A stretch of DNA of 64,000 nucleotides. It comes from Rubrimonas sp036735545 (GTDB lineage Bacteria; Pseudomonadota; Alphaproteobacteria; Rhodobacterales; Rhodobacteraceae). The stretch covers positions 86,661 through 150,660 of the forward strand of contig DAINOD010000001.1 of NCBI GenBank assembly GCA_036735545.1, in the 5' to 3' direction. A model generated the notes under the pieces. It searched no databases and was not told the origin of the DNA. It was given only the letters and a program-made list of their open reading frames with translations. Below, one piece after another: positions 62,649 through 64,000 of the stretch. The first letter of the stretch is position 1, and every line of letters begins with the position of its first letter. The position numbers and the translations under genes are program-made.

Positions 62649-63941
62649 TCAGCTCTCCGCAGCCCTGTCGAAGACGGTGGCGCCGCCGACCCAGGTGCGC
62701 AAGACGCGACCCGTCATGCGGCGGCGGTCGAAGGGGGTATTCTTCGCCTTGCCGCGCAGCGCGAAGCGGTCGAGCACGAAAGGCGCGTCCGGGTCGAACA
62801 GCACAAGATCGGCCGGCGCGCCGGCCGCCAGCCGCCCGCCCTCCAGCCCCAGCAGCCGCGCAGGGCCGAGGCTCAGGCGCGCGAACAGCGCCGGCAGACC
62901 CATCAGCCCGGCGTGAAACAGCGTGAGCGCGGCCGGCAGCGCGGTCTCCAGCCCCACGGCGCCGGCGGCGGCGGCCTCGAAGGGGACGCGCTTGCTCTCC
63001 TCGTCCCAGGGCAGGTGGTGCGAGGCGATCAGGTCGATCAGCCCCTCGGCCACCGCCAGCGCCGTCGCGGCGCGGTCGTCCTCCAGCCGCAGGGGCGGCG
63101 CGAGCTTGAAGAAGGTGCGCCATTCGCCGACGTCGCGGTCGTTCAGCGACAGGTGGTGGATCGAGGTGCCGGCGGACACCGACAGGCCCGCGTCCTTGGC
63201 TCGGCGCAGCGCGTCCAGCCCGCCCCGCGTGGTCACGGCGTCGAAGTGCAGGCGCGCGCCGGTGAGTTCGGACAGCGCGACGTCGCGCTCGACCATGATG
63301 CGCTCGGCCATCGCCGGGGCGGCGGGCAGGCCCAGACGGCCGGAGAACGCGCCCTCGGTCATGCCGGCGCCGGCCGACAGCGCGGGCTCCTGAGGATGGT
63401 GCACGACCAGCGCGCCGAGGTCCGCGGCGTAGGTCAGGCAGCGCCGCATCACGCGCGCGTCGGCCACCGTGTGCAGCGCGTCGGTGAAGGCGATGGCGCC
63501 CGCGTCCTGCAGCAGGCCGATCTCGGCCATCTCGCGCCCCTGCCGCCCCTTGGTCAGCGCCGCCATGGCGCGCACGCGCACGGGCGCGGCGGCGTCGGCG
63601 CGGCGGGCGAGGAAGTCGAGGATGGCGGGGTCGTCGGCGCAGGGGTCGCCGTCGGGCTGCACGATCATCGTCGTGACGCCCCCCGCCGCCGCCGCGCGGC
63701 CCGCGCTGCGAAAGCTCTCGCGGTGGCGCGCGCCGGGCTCGCCCACGCTGACGCCCAAATCCACGATCCCCGGCGCGAGGCAGCGGCCGGCGCAGTCGAT
63801 GACTGAGGAGCCCTCGGGGTGCTCGGGCAGCGGCGTGTGGACGACGTCGCGGATCACGCCCCCGCCCAGCAGCAGCGCCCCGGGGCCGTCGTAGCCCGAG
63901 GCGGGGTCGATCAGGCGGGCGTTGGACAGGATCACGCTCAT
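62649..63941 (-). CDS. pyrC: Dihydroorotase-family protein PyrC, metal site degenerate
   Basis: This 430-residue protein is a class I dihydroorotase homologue. It keeps family segments such as AAGGVTTMIVQPD, AFTDALHTVADARVMRRCL, HHLSLNDRDVGEWRTFFKLAPPLR and KNTPFDRRRMTGRVLRTWVGG. The metal-binding His-x-His after the first strand, normally in PGxVDxHxH, is replaced: here the sequence is GIVDLGVSVGEPG. DHAPH is also replaced, by HHLPWDEE. It is therefore probably a non-catalytic partner of the aspartate transcarbamoylase, whose 3' end overlaps it by 4 bp. A separate active dihydroorotase should exist elsewhere. Confidence 0.9.
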   Translation of the reverse strand: MSVILSNARLIDPASGYDGPGALLLGGGVIRDVVHTPLPEHPEGSSVIDCAGRCLAPGIVDLGVSVGEPGARHRESFRSAGRAAAAGGVTTMIVQPDGDPCADDPAILDFLARRADAAAPVRVRAMAALTKGRQGREMAEIGLLQDAGAIAFTDALHTVADARVMRRCLTYAADLGALVVHHPQEPALSAGAGMTEGAFSGRLGLPAAPAMAERIMVERDVALSELTGARLHFDAVTTRGGLDALRRAKDAGLSVSAGTSIHHLSLNDRDVGEWRTFFKLAPPLRLEDDRAATALAVAEGLIDLIASHHLPWDEESKRVPFEAAAAGAVGLETALPAALTLFHAGLMGLPALFARLSLGPARLLGLEGGRLAAGAPADLVLFDPDAPFVLDRFALRGKAKNTPFDRRRMTGRVLRTWVGGATVFDRAAES

Positions 63942-64000
63942 GCCGGTATCTGCCGCGCCAGCAGGTCCAGCACCGCCATGCGCACCGCCACGCCCATCTC
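63938..64000 (-). CDS. pyrB: Aspartate carbamoyltransferase catalytic subunit, C-terminal end only
   Basis: Only the last 20 codons and stop lie inside the window. The visible peptide EMGVAVRMAVLDLLARQIPA matches the C-terminal helix of PyrB. The TGA overlaps the pyrC ATG (ATGA). The pairing pyrB-pyrC with a degenerate pyrC is well known in bacteria. Confidence 0.85.
   Translation of the reverse strand, partial: EMGVAVRMAVLDLLARQIPA

Overview
The window is chromosomal DNA of a very high-GC alphaproteobacterium, most likely of the order Rhodobacterales. The evidence is a methionine synthase split in two, a PopZ-like (DUF2497) protein, MmcB, DUF992, an FdVI-type ferredoxin, a TRAP transporter, and the gene order priA / fsa-DUF484-xerC. 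The genus cannot be told from sequence alone. It is a draft scaffold with two 100-N gaps (31827-31926 and 52045-52144). The first gap is flanked by an exact 55-bp duplication and is probably a scaffolding artefact.

Layout. 1-3.9 kb: the end of a TPR protein, an EamA exporter, purS-purQ, and an unknown periplasmic protein. 4.1-5.8 kb: two adjacent unrecognised genes that look like distant paralogues of each other. 5.8-14.2 kb: a GlxA/AraC regulator, a coupled aroG-hydrolase-serB operon, msrP, pcm, tolC, a PopZ-like gene and a GNAT gene. 14.2-21 kb: acyl-CoA synthetase, DUF992, fsa-DUF484-xerC, and priA divergent from them. 21.4-30.4 kb: a HAD-hydrolase-threonine dehydratase operon, slt, dapA-smpB-GNAT, an AhpD-like protein, an OmpA-type protein and rpsD. 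30.5-34.7 kb: a small Cys-rich secreted protein, a YcnI-PCuAC copper protein, and MFS and MATE transporters. 34.7-41.6 kb: ferredoxin, a class-I amidotransferase-like hydrolase, mmcB, the split metH pair and metR. 41.5-49 kb: a probable catabolic cluster of SDR, ene-reductase, HcnA-HcnB fusion, polysaccharide deacetylase and TRAP transporter. 49-52 kb: a copper ATPase and its CueR. 52.1-55.3 kb: a transglutaminase / alpha-E / circularly permuted ATP-grasp cassette. 55.5-64 kb: esterase, AI-2E permease, topA, marC, dprA, plsY, a dihydroorotase homologue lacking its metal-binding HxH, and the end of pyrB.

The main noncoding discoveries are as follows. (1) A ~245-bp multi-hairpin intergenic element occurs twice in the same orientation, downstream of priA (21060-21301) and of metH (40238-40483). 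Its stems differ by compensatory base changes and one hairpin keeps a GNRA tetraloop in both copies, which fits a structured RNA or mobile structured repeat. (2) A MetR-type box, ATGAC-N5-GTCAT, lies before both metH and metR. (3) A possible SAM/SAH-like pseudoknot leader precedes metH. (4) A direct repeat, GTGCGC-N13-GTGCGC, is shared by the TRAP promoter and the ene-reductase / HcnAB promoter and ties the catabolic cluster together. (5) A CueR operator lies between copA and cueR.

Coupling by 1-11 bp overlaps (GTGA or ATGA) is common. No tRNA, rRNA, CRISPR array, insertion sequence or phage gene was seen.
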